A stretch of DNA of 64,000 nt from Apilactobacillus apisilvae (GCF_023380225.1 NZ_CP093362.1:62001-126000); one strand, 5' to 3'. Shown: positions 39,052 to 47,939, counted from the first letter of the stretch. The notes: a model not told the origin generated them from the sequence alone. A program made the numbers and translations.

Positions 39052-40272
39052 TTAAAATTTATATTTTTTGGTTAATTTTTGTACTTTTTGACGAGCTTTA
39101 TTAATTGTATTAATGTCTTGTTCTTCTAAAACTTGTTGTATAGTTTCAGCAACTTCAGCGGAATCATATTCATTAAAATTCCTACTAGTAATAGTAGGAG
39201 TACCAATTCTGATTCCTTCCATAACAGAACCCTTTTCATTAGGCAATAATTCTTTATTAGTAGCAATTCCAACTGAGTATAGTAGTTCAGCACCTTCATT
39301 ACCAGTTAGACCAGTTTTAGTAATATCTAAAGTCATTTCGTGATTTTCAGTAGTTTTAGAAACTACACGGATTGTTTTAGATTTATTAAAGACTTTAGCC
39401 ATTGCTTGTGCATTTAAAATAACTTTTTTAATGTATTCTTTAAACTCTGGTTGCATTGCTTCTTTAAATGCAATTGCTTTTGCAGCAACGACATGTTCTA
39501 AAGTTCCACTTTGAGATAGTGGAAAAACAGCATTATCCAATTTATTAGCAAATTTCTTTTTAGCCAGAATTAGTCCACCACGCGGACCTCTTAAAGTTTT
39601 GTGTGTTGTAGAAGTAACTATGTCTGCCACTTCCATTGGGTTAGGATGTAATCCTGCAGCTACTAATCCAGCAATATGTGCCATATCAATCATTAAATAG
39701 GCACCAACTGAATCAGCAATCTTTTTAAATTTAGTCCAATCAATGATGTGACTATATGCTGAAGCACCAGCAACAATTAATTTAGGTTTCACTTTTTTAG
39801 CAATTTCATTTATTTTATTAAAATCTAAAAACTCAGTTTTTGGATCTACTCCATAGAAATAACAATCATACAATTGACCAGAAAAATTAGTGGGTTGACC
39901 ATGGGTGAAATGTCCACCGGCTTTTTCGCTCATTGATAAAATTTTATCACCAGGTTTCAATAAAGCAGCATAAGCAGCTTGATTAGCTTGAGTGCCTGAA
40001 TGTGGATATACATTTGCATATTCAGCCTTAAATAATTCTTTTGCTCGCTTCATTGCCAAATTATCAATTTTATTAATTGCTTCATTTCCAGTATATACAC
40101 GCTTATTAGGATAACCAACTGCATATTTATTGGTTAAAATCGATCCCTGTGCATCCATGATTTCTTGCGAAACAATGTTTTCAGATGCAATTAATTCAAT
40201 TACGTTTTCTTGACGTTGTTTTTCCTCATTAATTGCTTCCCATATTTTAGTGTCATTGTGATAACTTGTCAT
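39052..40272 (-). CDS. divergent serine hydroxymethyltransferase paralogue
   Basis: A 406-residue fold type I PLP enzyme, starting at ATG 40272 after AAGGAGG. It is clearly of the SHMT family: [38 protein letters not shown] and the PLP lysine in [12 protein letters not shown]. It departs from the standard enzyme (encoded at 61443-62684) at several active-site stretches: RVYTGNEA for [18 protein letters not shown] for [18 protein letters not shown] for GTDNHLM and SVMEGIRIG for [10 protein letters not shown]. It is controlled by a glycine T-box, so its job is probably glycine supply (from serine or threonine) when charged tRNA-Gly is low. The exact reaction is uncertain. Confidence 0.85.
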   Translation of the reverse strand: MTSYHNDTKIWEAINEEKQRQENVIELIASENIVSQEIMDAQGSILTNKYAVGYPNKRVYTGNEAINKIDNLAMKRAKELFKAEYANVYPHSGTQANQAAYAALLKPGDKILSMSEKAGGHFTHGQPTNFSGQLYDCYFYGVDPKTEFLDFNKINEIAKKVKPKLIVAGASAYSHIIDWTKFKKIADSVGAYLMIDMAHIAGLVAAGLHPNPMEVADIVTSTTHKTLRGPRGGLILAKKKFANKLDNAVFPLSQSGTLEHVVAAKAIAFKEAMQPEFKEYIKKVILNAQAMAKVFNKSKTIRVVSKTTENHEMTLDITKTGLTGNEGAELLYSVGIATNKELLPNEKGSVMEGIRIGTPTITSRNFNEYDSAEVAETIQQVLEEQDINTINKARQKVQKLTKKYKF

Positions 40273-40288
40273 TGTAATTTCCTCCTTA

Positions 40289-40487
40289 AATAAAAAAAGA
40301 CGCACCTTTGTTTTTACAAAGGGCGTCTTTAACACTGTTCCACCTTATTTTATATTAGATTTATGTCTAATACCTCTGAATTGTATTTATATTAATTAAC
40401 TTAACTGCCTTCACTTAATTTATCCATTTTTTCACTAAAATAAATGGTCTCTGTTGATTGTTCTTATAAGCTACTACTTTTAAGTTT
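40289..40487 (-). promoter_or_regulatory. T-box riboswitch, glycine type, upstream of the glyA paralogue
   Basis: Reading leftwards, AACTTAA near 40486 pairs with TTAAGTT to form stem I. The specifier loop GAA-GGC-A gives the glycine codon GGC at 40407-40409, followed later by the T-box AAGGTGGAACAGTG (40346-40333), whose UGGA bulge fits a UCCA tRNA end (discriminator U, as in tRNA-Gly). A terminator AAAGACGCCCTTTGT...ACAAAGGTGCGTCTTT with a T-run ends just before the ribosome site. Uncharged tRNA-Gly should prevent termination. Confidence 0.88.
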
Positions 40488-40492
40488 CTATT

Positions 40493-40526
40493 ATAATATC
40501 TTATGATTAAAATAAAGTCAATTATT
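40493..40526 (-). promoter_or_regulatory. promoter of the glycine T-box leader
   Basis: On the reverse strand TTGACT is followed after 17 bases by TATTAT (40493-40498), placing the transcript start near the foot of T-box stem I. Confidence 0.6.
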
Positions 40527-40529
40527 AAT

Positions 40530-41783
40530 TTACCAAATTTTCAGAGAAGGTCCAATCATATAAATACCAAAAATCATAACAAATGAGCAACATGTTATAA
40601 CTATCCATTTGTAGAATCCTTTACTTTTATATTGAGATGGTAATGCTTTGTTTTCTAATAATAATAAAAATCCCAAAACAATTGGAGTCATTAGTGCATT
40701 TAAAATTTCAATGGAAATAGTTATATCAACCATATTGTCCATATATAAAACCATTATTCCACTAATAATAAATACCAGAATATAAATACTGTAAAATCCC
40801 AAATTGTTTTTTCTTAATTTGTTGTTTAAGCTATGTTTCCAATTTAAGACTTCGGTCATTCCCCAAGTTCCAGCTAATGCTACTACTAGGGCAGCTACTA
40901 AAGATCCACCCAAAATACTTAGTCCAATAATTACTTTAGCAATTCCAATTCCTGAGAAGCTACCAAGTGCGTTTGCTAAATCAATGACTAGGTTAAAATT
41001 AATATATTTATTTTTAGCAGCTACGATTGTGGCAAATAAAATTATGTATCCAATCATAATTCCCTGTGTGATAACTGTTCCAATTGCAGTATCATACTTT
41101 TCTACTTTAATCATTTCAGGTTTCAAGTTCTTATCGATAACTGCACTTTGCTGATAAAAAATCATCCAGGGCATTATTACAGCTCCCACATTTGCTGCAA
41201 TTAAGTATATATAATTAGGATCTGATAGAGGTACGTTTTTCATACCGTTTATCATTTCATTAAAGTTGGGATGAATAAAAAATAATCCAATAATAAAAAC
41301 TAATTCAAACAGGCCAACGGCTAATCCAATATGTTCAACTCTTTTATAGCTGCCCTTTAATCCAATTCCTGCTAGTAAAATAATTGCCATAGGAATTGTG
41401 ATTGTTTTTGGGATGCCAAACAGTTCTCCAACACCAGCAATGCCAATAAATTCAGTAATTAATGCTCCAATTACCGAGATTAAAAGTGTTATTGCTGATA
41501 GATAAGCCCATTTTTTACCAAAATATTCACGGATTAGTTCTCCATGCCCCTTTTTGGTAACAATACCTAATCTGACAGTCATTTCTTGTGCCATATATAA
41601 GATTGGCATTAAAATAACTTGTGGTAAAATCATTGCATATCCATATTGGGCACCTGATTGAGCAGCTGTTAATAGACATCCAGCATCAGTATCTGCTAGC
41701 ATTACAATTAATCCAGGTCCAAATATTTTAAACCAACGTTTAAATCTCTTTAATAACGGGATATTTTTTTGTATAATTTCGAT
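40530..41783 (-). CDS. atypical Nramp-family divalent metal transporter (start codon uncertain)
   Basis: The stop is at 40530. The first in-frame ATG is at 41702 (390 residues), but it has no ribosome site and cuts off part of the first membrane helix: upstream in the same frame lie codons for RFKRWFKIFGPGLIV, whose GPGLIV is conserved in Nramp proteins. A good site TAGGAG (41793-41798) precedes an in-frame ATC at 41783, then ATT at 41777; no ATG, GTG or TTG lies between. The true start is therefore non-canonical or altered. Helix 1 has DTDAG instead of the Nramp DPGN, and helix 6 has MPWM instead of MPHN, so this belongs to a divergent Nramp-related clade. About 11 spans. The metal could be Mg or Mn; unknown. 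Confidence 0.78.
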   Translation of the reverse strand: MEIIQKNIPLLKRFKRWFKIFGPGLIVMLADTDAGCLLTAAQSGAQYGYAMILPQVILMPILYMAQEMTVRLGIVTKKGHGELIREYFGKKWAYLSAITLLISVIGALITEFIGIAGVGELFGIPKTITIPMAIILLAGIGLKGSYKRVEHIGLAVGLFELVFIIGLFFIHPNFNEMINGMKNVPLSDPNYIYLIAANVGAVIMPWMIFYQQSAVIDKNLKPEMIKVEKYDTAIGTVITQGIMIGYIILFATIVAAKNKYINFNLVIDLANALGSFSGIGIAKVIIGLSILGGSLVAALVVALAGTWGMTEVLNWKHSLNNKLRKNNLGFYSIYILVFIISGIMVLYMDNMVDITISIEILNALMTPIVLGFLLLLENKALPSQYKSKGFYKWIVITCCSFVMIFGIYMIGPSLKIW

Positions 41784-41992
41784 TTTATATCGCTCCTAAA
41801 GAAGAATGGAATTATATCTTATCACTACCTTTTTTAAGTAATAAGTCTTTTATTACAAAATTTCTTATGATATAAACATTAGTTATTATTTTTTGAATGA
41901 AATTTTAATTATAATTCACGAAAAAAATAAAATGATCATTTTTAATAATTACCCAATCTTTATTATATTTATAATTATTAGGAGGGCATTCT

Positions 41993-42298
41993 TTGAAAAA
42001 TAAAATTTTTATCTTAGAGCATCGCCATAATATATTAAAAGTTAAATACCGTAATGAGTTCGGATACTTTTTTCCATCAACCATACTTACTAGTAAAGAT
42101 AGTTTAGTAAAATCTTTTTTGGACGCCGAACAGCGTCTTTTAAATAATTTAAATTCAAAAGATAAATTAATATTAGTACCATTATCTTTTGATTTAAAAC
42201 AGCAGTTATTTGAGATTCAAGTTTTGTTTGACTATTCTGAATTGGGTATTTTCAATATTTATAGCAATGGTAATATAACTAAAAAAGACATTACTTAA
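41993..42298 (+). CDS. hypothetical protein (101 residues)
   Basis: I do not recognise this protein. It is soluble, starts at TTG 41993 a few bases after AGGAGGG, and has no signal peptide or Cys pairs. The predicted pattern is beta-rich at the start (KIFILEHRHNILKVKYRNEFGYF) with a helix in the middle and strands at the end. It is a single-gene unit between the Nramp gene (divergent) and asnS (convergent) and ends in a bidirectional terminator. The strong ribosome site supports a real gene. Confidence 0.65.
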   Translation: MKNKIFILEHRHNILKVKYRNEFGYFFPSTILTSKDSLVKSFLDAEQRLLNNLNSKDKLILVPLSFDLKQQLFEIQVLFDYSELGIFNIYSNGNITKKDIT

Positions 42299-42318
42299 TT
42301 ACAGTAATGTCTTTTTTA
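42281..42318. terminator. bidirectional terminator between the 101-residue ORF and asnS
   Basis: AAAAAAGACATTACT pairs with AGTAATGTCTTTTTT; it overlaps the stop codon of the upstream ORF. Confidence 0.92.
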
Positions 42319-42328
42319 TCATTTTTTA

Positions 42329-43717
42329 TTAGAATGGTGCATTTCCTGGTTCACGTGGATAAGGAATAACGTCTCTAATGTTTTCCATTCCAGTTAAGTA
42401 CATAACTAGTCTTTCAAATCCAATTCCGAAACCAGAATGTTTGATTTCACCGTATTTTCTTAATTCAGCGTACCAAGCATATTCTTCTGGTTTTAATCCA
42501 AATTCGTGAATCTTTTTGTCCAAAATATCTTCACGTTCTTCACGTTCACTACCACCAACGATTTCACCAATTCCTGGTACTAAACAATCAGAAGCAGCAA
42601 CAGTTTTACCATCATCGTTATCACGCATGTAGAATGCTTTAATATCACGAGGATAATCTGTTAAGAAGGTTGGACGTTTATAAATTTCTTCACATAAGTA
42701 ACGTTCATGTTCAGATTTTAGATCCATGCCCCATTTAACCGGAATTTCAAATTGTTCACCTGATTCTTGTAACATCTTGATTGCATCAGTATAAGTTACA
42801 CGAGCAAATTCTTCACCAGCGGTACCTCTTAGTTTATCAAGTAGACCTGGTTCAACGTTTTGGTCCAAGAAATCAAGTTCATCTTTAGCATGTTCTAAAA
42901 GATAGTTAATAACATATTTTAGTAAACCTTCAGCACAATCCATCATACCTGGTAATCTGGTATAAGCCATATCTGGTTCAATCATCCAAAATTCAGAAGC
43001 ATGACGAGGAGTATGTGAATTTTCAGCTCTAAATGTAGGTCCAAATGTGTAAACATTTTTGAATGCCATTGTGAAAGCTTCTTCTTGTAGTTGACCACTA
43101 ACTGTTAGGTTAGTAACTGTTTTGAAGAAATCTTTAGAGTTGTCTACTTTGCCATCTTCGTCTTTTGGTAAGTTATTCATATCCAAAGTAGTTGCGCGGA
43201 ACATAGCTCCAGCACCTTCAGCATCACTACTTGTAATGATAGGGGTATTAACGTATACAAAGTCATTGTGTTGTAGATATTCGTGAACAGCAAAAGCTGC
43301 TAATGAACGAATACGAAATACTGAGTAGAATGTATTAGTTCTTGGACGTAAATGAGCAATTGTTCTTAAATATTCAAAAGTTTGTTTTTTCTTTTGTAAT
43401 GGATAATCAGCGTTTGAATGACCAACTAACTCTACTTTTTGACCATGAATTTCAAATGGTTGTTGTGCATCAGGAGTTTTAACAAATTCTCCTTCTACAG
43501 TAATTGTAGATGCAATTGGTAATTTGCTAATTTCTTCAAAATTAGGGTTATCTTTTTTTAAGATAACTTGTGCACTTCTAAAACATGAACCATCATTTAA
43601 TTCAATAAAGCTAATGTTTTTAGAACCACGAATAGTTTTTACTGATCCTTCAAGAGCAACAGTAGATTTATCTTCAATATCTTTATCGTATAAATCGATA
43701 ACACTTAGTTGTTGCAT
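42329..43717 (-). CDS. asnS: asparagine--tRNA ligase
   Basis: A class IIb synthetase of 462 residues, starting at ATG 43717; the 20 further in-frame codons upstream run into the T-box terminator. The OB-fold anticodon-binding domain is N-terminal (VALEGSVKTIRGSKNISFIEL). Class II motif 2 appears as TFRAENSHTPRHASEFWMIE and motif 3 as GFGIGFERLVMYLTG near the C-terminus. It charges tRNA-Asn directly. It is regulated by a tRNA-Asn-sensing T-box. Confidence 0.95.
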   Translation of the reverse strand: MQQLSVIDLYDKDIEDKSTVALEGSVKTIRGSKNISFIELNDGSCFRSAQVILKKDNPNFEEISKLPIASTITVEGEFVKTPDAQQPFEIHGQKVELVGHSNADYPLQKKKQTFEYLRTIAHLRPRTNTFYSVFRIRSLAAFAVHEYLQHNDFVYVNTPIITSSDAEGAGAMFRATTLDMNNLPKDEDGKVDNSKDFFKTVTNLTVSGQLQEEAFTMAFKNVYTFGPTFRAENSHTPRHASEFWMIEPDMAYTRLPGMMDCAEGLLKYVINYLLEHAKDELDFLDQNVEPGLLDKLRGTAGEEFARVTYTDAIKMLQESGEQFEIPVKWGMDLKSEHERYLCEEIYKRPTFLTDYPRDIKAFYMRDNDDGKTVAASDCLVPGIGEIVGGSEREEREDILDKKIHEFGLKPEEYAWYAELRKYGEIKHSGFGIGFERLVMYLTGMENIRDVIPYPREPGNAPF

Positions 43718-43758
43718 ATAAAATACACACCTTTCTGATTGTTTAAATACAATAAATA

Positions 43759-43945
43759 AAAAAGAGCTTTCGTCCATATAAGGACGAAAGCTCTTTCCGC
43801 GGTACCACCTAAAATGCCTTTAAAAAGGCCACTCTTTCATGTAACGTATGAAGACCGTTTATCTCTACTTTAAGGGTTCGAAATAAAAACAAATAGGTGT
43901 TATTCCTAGATAATAGGGTTATTAAGCTCTCACTATTCTTAATTC
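43759..43945 (-). promoter_or_regulatory. T-box riboswitch, asparagine type, upstream of asnS
   Basis: Reading leftwards, TTAAG near 43942 pairs with CTTAA to form the foot of stem I. The specifier is AAC (43878-43876), an asparagine codon, within TTTCGAACC. The T-box AGGTGGTACCGCGG is at 43810-43797. The terminator stem AAAGAGCTTTCGTCC/GGACGAAAGCTCTTT (about 43796-43761) ends in a T-run. Confidence 0.93.
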
Positions 43946-44161
43946 GCTGAAAAAATATTATTTAGTACTAATCCATATTTATAGTATTTAATATATAAAC
44001 TTTATAACAATTAAATATTAACACTAATTTACTAGTATATACAATATTATTTTAAATTAAAATTCTAAATAATATTTAATTCAACTTGAGTTAATTTATT
44101 AGGAAATTATTTATTATTTTATTATAATTAAAGTATATAAATAGGAGAGGTTGTAGATACT

Positions 44162-44473
44162 ATGTTAATTTCAACTACTGAAAATATTGGAAAAAATTAC
44201 GAAGTATTGGGTGAAGTGTTTGGTGTTACTACTCAATCTAGAAATATTGGTAGTAATATTTCTGCAAGCTTAAAAAATCTTGTTGGTGGAGAAATTAAAG
44301 GTTATACGCAAATGCTCCATAATTCCAGAGAAGAATCAATTGGAAGAATGAAAAAGGAAGCCGAAAATAAAGGTGCCGATGCAATCGTTATGATGAGATT
44401 TGATTCTGGCTCGATTGGTAGTGATATGCAGTCAGTTGTAGCTTATGGCACTGCGGTTAAGTTTAATCAGTAA
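44162..44473 (+). CDS. YbjQ/UPF0145 family protein
   Basis: A 103-residue protein of the YbjQ family (Pfam YbjQ_1, formerly DUF74), with the conserved blocks [22 protein letters not shown], and [20 protein letters not shown]. Family members form pentamers; a heavy-metal-binding role was proposed but is not established. GGAGAGG lies before the ATG. An 18-residue ORF and a P-type ATPase gene follow on the same strand. Confidence 0.85.
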   Translation: MLISTTENIGKNYEVLGEVFGVTTQSRNIGSNISASLKNLVGGEIKGYTQMLHNSREESIGRMKKEAENKGADAIVMMRFDSGSIGSDMQSVVAYGTAVKFNQ

Positions 44474-44492
44474 TTTTTAGGAGATTATAAAT

Positions 44493-44549
44493 ATGAAAAA
44501 CTTTTTAAATCGCTTTTTATCTTGCGTTCCTTACTATCAATTAAAATAG
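44493..44549 (+). CDS. possible 18-residue peptide ORF
   Basis: ATG 44493 lies nine bases after AGGAG and opens MKNFLNRFLSCVPYYQLK, amphipathic and cationic, with a single Cys. It starts 19 bases after the ybjQ stop and ends 54 bases before the P-type ATPase start. It could be a leader peptide, a small membrane-associated peptide or the remains of a longer gene. The ribosome site is as good as those of real genes nearby, but the length gives little statistical support. Confidence 0.35.
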   Translation: MKNFLNRFLSCVPYYQLK

Positions 44550-44603
44550 TTTTTGTATTTATTTTAAAAAATAAAATTATTTTATATGTAAAGGTAGATA
44601 TAT

Positions 44604-47261
44604 ATGAAAGATAAATCGAGTTATCAATTAACAGTTGATCAAATTACTAAAAAATTTGATATTAAAGATATAAATAAAGGTTTAAGTGATGAACAAGTAA
44701 GACTTAGTTTACAAAAGTACGGTCTTAATAAAATTGAGGTTAAGAAAGAACCTAAATGGAAGCTTTTTGTGCGTCAATTTAATAACATGATTATTTACAT
44801 TTTAATTGTAGCGGCATTAATAACTTTATTAATGGGACATTACTCTGATGCATTAGTTATTGCATTGGTAGTAATCATTAATGCATTTATTGGTTACTAT
44901 CAAGAAGCAAATGCTTCTGAAGCTTTGGAAAAAATCAAGCAAATGTTATCAACTCAAGCGACTGTTTATCGAAATGGTAGTAGGGATGATATTCCAGCTG
45001 AAGACTTAGTTGTTGGGGATGTTGTTTTTCTTGAAGCAGGTGATAATGTTCCAGCTGATTTAAGAATTTTTGATGCGGATAATTTAAGAATTCAAGAAGC
45101 TGCACTTACTGGTGAACCAGATTCAATTGAAAAAATTGAAGGGGTTATTGAAAAAGATAAAACACCATTGGCTGAACGTAAGAATATGGCTTATGCATCA
45201 ACTTCAGTTACTTCTGGTAGTGGAAAAGGAATTGTTGTTGATACCGGTGAAAATACTGAAATTGGTAAAATCTCATCAGAAGTAAATAATACTAAAGCCA
45301 GAAAATCACCATTAATGATTGAGTTAGATAAATTAGGAACTCAAATTACTTATGTAATTATTGCAGTTTCAATTTTACTATTCATTTTAGGTTTATTTAT
45401 GGGAACGTATTCACTATCAGTACTATCTTTAGCCGTTGTATCAATGTTAGTAGGTGCCATTCCTGAAGGATTACCTGCTACAACATCAGTTGTTTTGGCA
45501 ATGGGTGTTAGCGACATGGCAAAACGTAAGCATACGATTATTAAATCCTTGCCTGCAATTGAAACTTTAGGTTCAGTTGATGTAATTGCTACAGATAAAA
45601 CTGGTACACTTACCAAAAATGAAATGACAGTTAAAAACATCATTATCGATAATCGTGAATATGATGTAACTGGTGATGGTTATGAACCCAAAGGTCAAAT
45701 TAAATTCAATAATAAACCTGCTGAAATAAATTCAAAGATGAAGTTATTCTTGGAATCAGGATATGAAGCTAACGATACTGTTTTATCAAATGATGATGGA
45801 ACATGGGAAATTAATGGTGAACCAACAGATGGTGCTTTCTTAACCCTTTATCATAAAGTTGTGAATTATCCAGAGCATGCTAATTATCAAGAAGTTGATA
45901 CATTGCCTTTTGATTCAGATTACCGTTACATTGCCAAGCTAGTTCGCGATGAAAATGGTAAAAAGAAGATTTTTATTAAGGGTTCTCCTGATAAATTATT
46001 TGGCATGGCTGACAAAAATGATAAAAATTTTGATGAAAAATATTTAAATAATCAAATTAATGAATTATCTAAACAGGGAAAACGTGTCATTGCAGTTGGA
46101 TATAAAGATGTTTCTGATGACGTTAATGAAATTACTCATGAAATCCTTAAAGATAATGTTAAGTTCTTAGGATTAGCAGCCATCATTGATCCACCTAGAG
46201 AAGAAGTTATTCAAGCACTTAAAGAAATGAATTCTGCTGGTGTTCAATTGAAAATGATTACTGGTGATAATCCAATTACTGCTAAAGCAATTGGTGAGCA
46301 ATTAGGACTAGCTAATAAAATTAGTGCTGTTACTGGGGCACAGCTGGATGAAATGTCAAAAGCAGAATTTAGGGATGCTGTTATAAACAATCAAGTATTT
46401 GCTAGAACTACACCTAAAAATAAAATGGATATCGTTCAAGCTTTAGAAGATGCTGGTAAGGTTACTGCAATGACAGGGGATGGTGTTAACGATGCTCCTG
46501 CATTGAAGAAAGCTGATATTGGTGTAGCTATGGGGATTGAAGGAACTGATGTTGCTAAAGATTCTGCTGACATGATTTTGACAGATGATAACTTTAGTAC
46601 GATGGCGGTAGCTATCAAAGAAGGCCGTCGAATTTATGATAATATCAAAAAGAGTATTCTTTTCTTATTACCAACATCTTTTGCTGAAGGATTAATTATC
46701 GCTTTTACAATTCTGATGAATCGAGAAATGCCATTGGAACCTACGCAGCTGCTTTGGATTAACATGGTGTCGGCAATTACAATTCAATTTGCCTTTATCT
46801 TTGAACCAGCTGAAAATGGTATAATGAATCGAAAACCACGGAAAAATACAGCTAGTTTGTTAAATAAACATGATGTATTTCAGATGACATATGTATCTTG
46901 TATGATTGCTATAATTGGTATTATTGTCTTTGAATGGTTGATGGGGCAAGGATATGATCAAGCAGTTGCAAGTACAATGGTTGTTAACGTAGTTGTATTT
47001 AGTAAGATATTCTACTTGTTCAATATTAGAACTAATAATTTAGCGTTATCTAAAGATTTCTTTAGTAATCAAAAAGCCTTTCTAATTATTGGCTTGATGA
47101 TTATTTTGCAGTTAATATTAACTTACGTTCCATTCATGCAATCTTATTTCTATACAGCCAATATTAGTTGGTTTGATTGGTTAATTATTGTTTGTTCCGG
47201 AATTATTGTGTTGATTGTGGCTGAAATTGATAAATTTATTAGATTCAGCAAAAATAAATAA
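44604..47261 (+). CDS. P2-type cation-transporting ATPase
   Basis: An 885-residue ATPase with ten predicted spans. The N-terminal cation_ATPase_N region is followed by the actuator domain (ALTGEP for TGES), M4 with IPEGLPA, the phosphorylation site DKTGTLTKNEMT near residue 330, the nucleotide-binding KGSPDKLF, and the hinge TGDGVNDAPALKKADIGVAMG. The PEGL motif and layout are SERCA/PMR1-like. However, M6 reads NMVSA where calcium pumps have NxxTD, and the Asn in M5 is replaced (FLLPTSFAEG), so the calcium ligands are incomplete and the ion is uncertain. A terminator follows. Confidence 0.88.
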   Translation: MKDKSSYQLTVDQITKKFDIKDINKGLSDEQVRLSLQKYGLNKIEVKKEPKWKLFVRQFNNMIIYILIVAALITLLMGHYSDALVIALVVIINAFIGYYQEANASEALEKIKQMLSTQATVYRNGSRDDIPAEDLVVGDVVFLEAGDNVPADLRIFDADNLRIQEAALTGEPDSIEKIEGVIEKDKTPLAERKNMAYASTSVTSGSGKGIVVDTGENTEIGKISSEVNNTKARKSPLMIELDKLGTQITYVIIAVSILLFILGLFMGTYSLSVLSLAVVSMLVGAIPEGLPATTSVVLAMGVSDMAKRKHTIIKSLPAIETLGSVDVIATDKTGTLTKNEMTVKNIIIDNREYDVTGDGYEPKGQIKFNNKPAEINSKMKLFLESGYEANDTVLSNDDGTWEINGEPTDGAFLTLYHKVVNYPEHANYQEVDTLPFDSDYRYIAKLVRDENGKKKIFIKGSPDKLFGMADKNDKNFDEKYLNNQINELSKQGKRVIAVGYKDVSDDVNEITHEILKDNVKFLGLAAIIDPPREEVIQALKEMNSAGVQLKMITGDNPITAKAIGEQLGLANKISAVTGAQLDEMSKAEFRDAVINNQVFARTTPKNKMDIVQALEDAGKVTAMTGDGVNDAPALKKADIGVAMGIEGTDVAKDSADMILTDDNFSTMAVAIKEGRRIYDNIKKSILFLLPTSFAEGLIIAFTILMNREMPLEPTQLLWINMVSAITIQFAFIFEPAENGIMNRKPRKNTASLLNKHDVFQMTYVSCMIAIIGIIVFEWLMGQGYDQAVASTMVVNVVVFSKIFYLFNIRTNNLALSKDFFSNQKAFLIIGLMIILQLILTYVPFMQSYFYTANISWFDWLIIVCSGIIVLIVAEIDKFIRFSKNK

Positions 47262-47263
47262 TA

Positions 47264-47308
47264 AAAATAAAAAGATTCTTACACAATCTTGTGCAAGAAT
47301 CTTTTTTT
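47264..47308. terminator. bidirectional terminator between the P-type ATPase and lipoprotein genes
   Basis: AAAAAGATTCTTACACAA pairs with TTGTGCAAGAATCTTTTT, with one mismatch. Confidence 0.9.
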
Positions 47309-47939
47309 ATACATTGTCTTTTAAAAACTCATTCACATTATTAAACTGTTTGGCGTTTTCTTCAAAATCACGTAGTAGAATTTTATCACTTTTAGTTTTA
47401 TTATTTTTATCTTCTAATAAAATATAAGATTTGTTTTGATCATATTTATTAATGTTTGAATAAATTTCAGGATAAATCATATTAATAGACTGTTTAGGCT
47501 GAATTTGTACATCATTCCATTTATCAACTTCATCTGATAATTTGTTATATTCATAACTACTTGAATTATTAACTAAATTTTTAACATTATTCTTAGTTAA
47601 TAATTCTTTTTTGAATAGATTGTTCACACCATAAACATGGATACTTGAATTATCCGCAATATCTTTTGCAGTCATAGCTTCGTCCGATTGATTAGTAATT
47701 CTATAGTCAATTGATAAGGCTTTTCCATCTTTTTGTAATTTTGAATTATATTGAGTGCCTACTAATACGCGGTCTACAGCTATTGTTCCGTATTTAGTAG
47801 AAATCTTAAAATTATCATTTTTATTTTGTACTACTTTTGCTGAAGTGTCATTCTTGTGATTAGAAGCACTGGAAGAAGAACAAGCTGATAATGTTAAAGT
47901 GCTAAAAATAGCTATTATGTAAATAAATATTTTTTTCAT
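47307..47939 (-). CDS. lipoprotein with DUF5067-like domain
   Basis: A 210-residue protein with a lipoprotein signal: a short basic start (MKKIF), a hydrophobic core and the lipobox LSAC with Cys20. After an Asn/Ser/Lys-rich linker, residues about 50-170 look like the immunoglobulin-like fold of DUF5067/DUF4352 (a GTIAVDRVLV strand, then LSIDYRITNQSDEAMT). It is anchored on the outer face of the membrane. The function is unknown. The start is ATG 47939. It is convergent with the P-type ATPase and unlinked to others. Confidence 0.75.
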   Translation of the reverse strand: MKKIFIYIIAIFSTLTLSACSSSSASNHKNDTSAKVVQNKNDNFKISTKYGTIAVDRVLVGTQYNSKLQKDGKALSIDYRITNQSDEAMTAKDIADNSSIHVYGVNNLFKKELLTKNNVKNLVNNSSSYEYNKLSDEVDKWNDVQIQPKQSINMIYPEIYSNINKYDQNKSYILLEDKNNKTKSDKILLRDFEENAKQFNNVNEFLKDNV

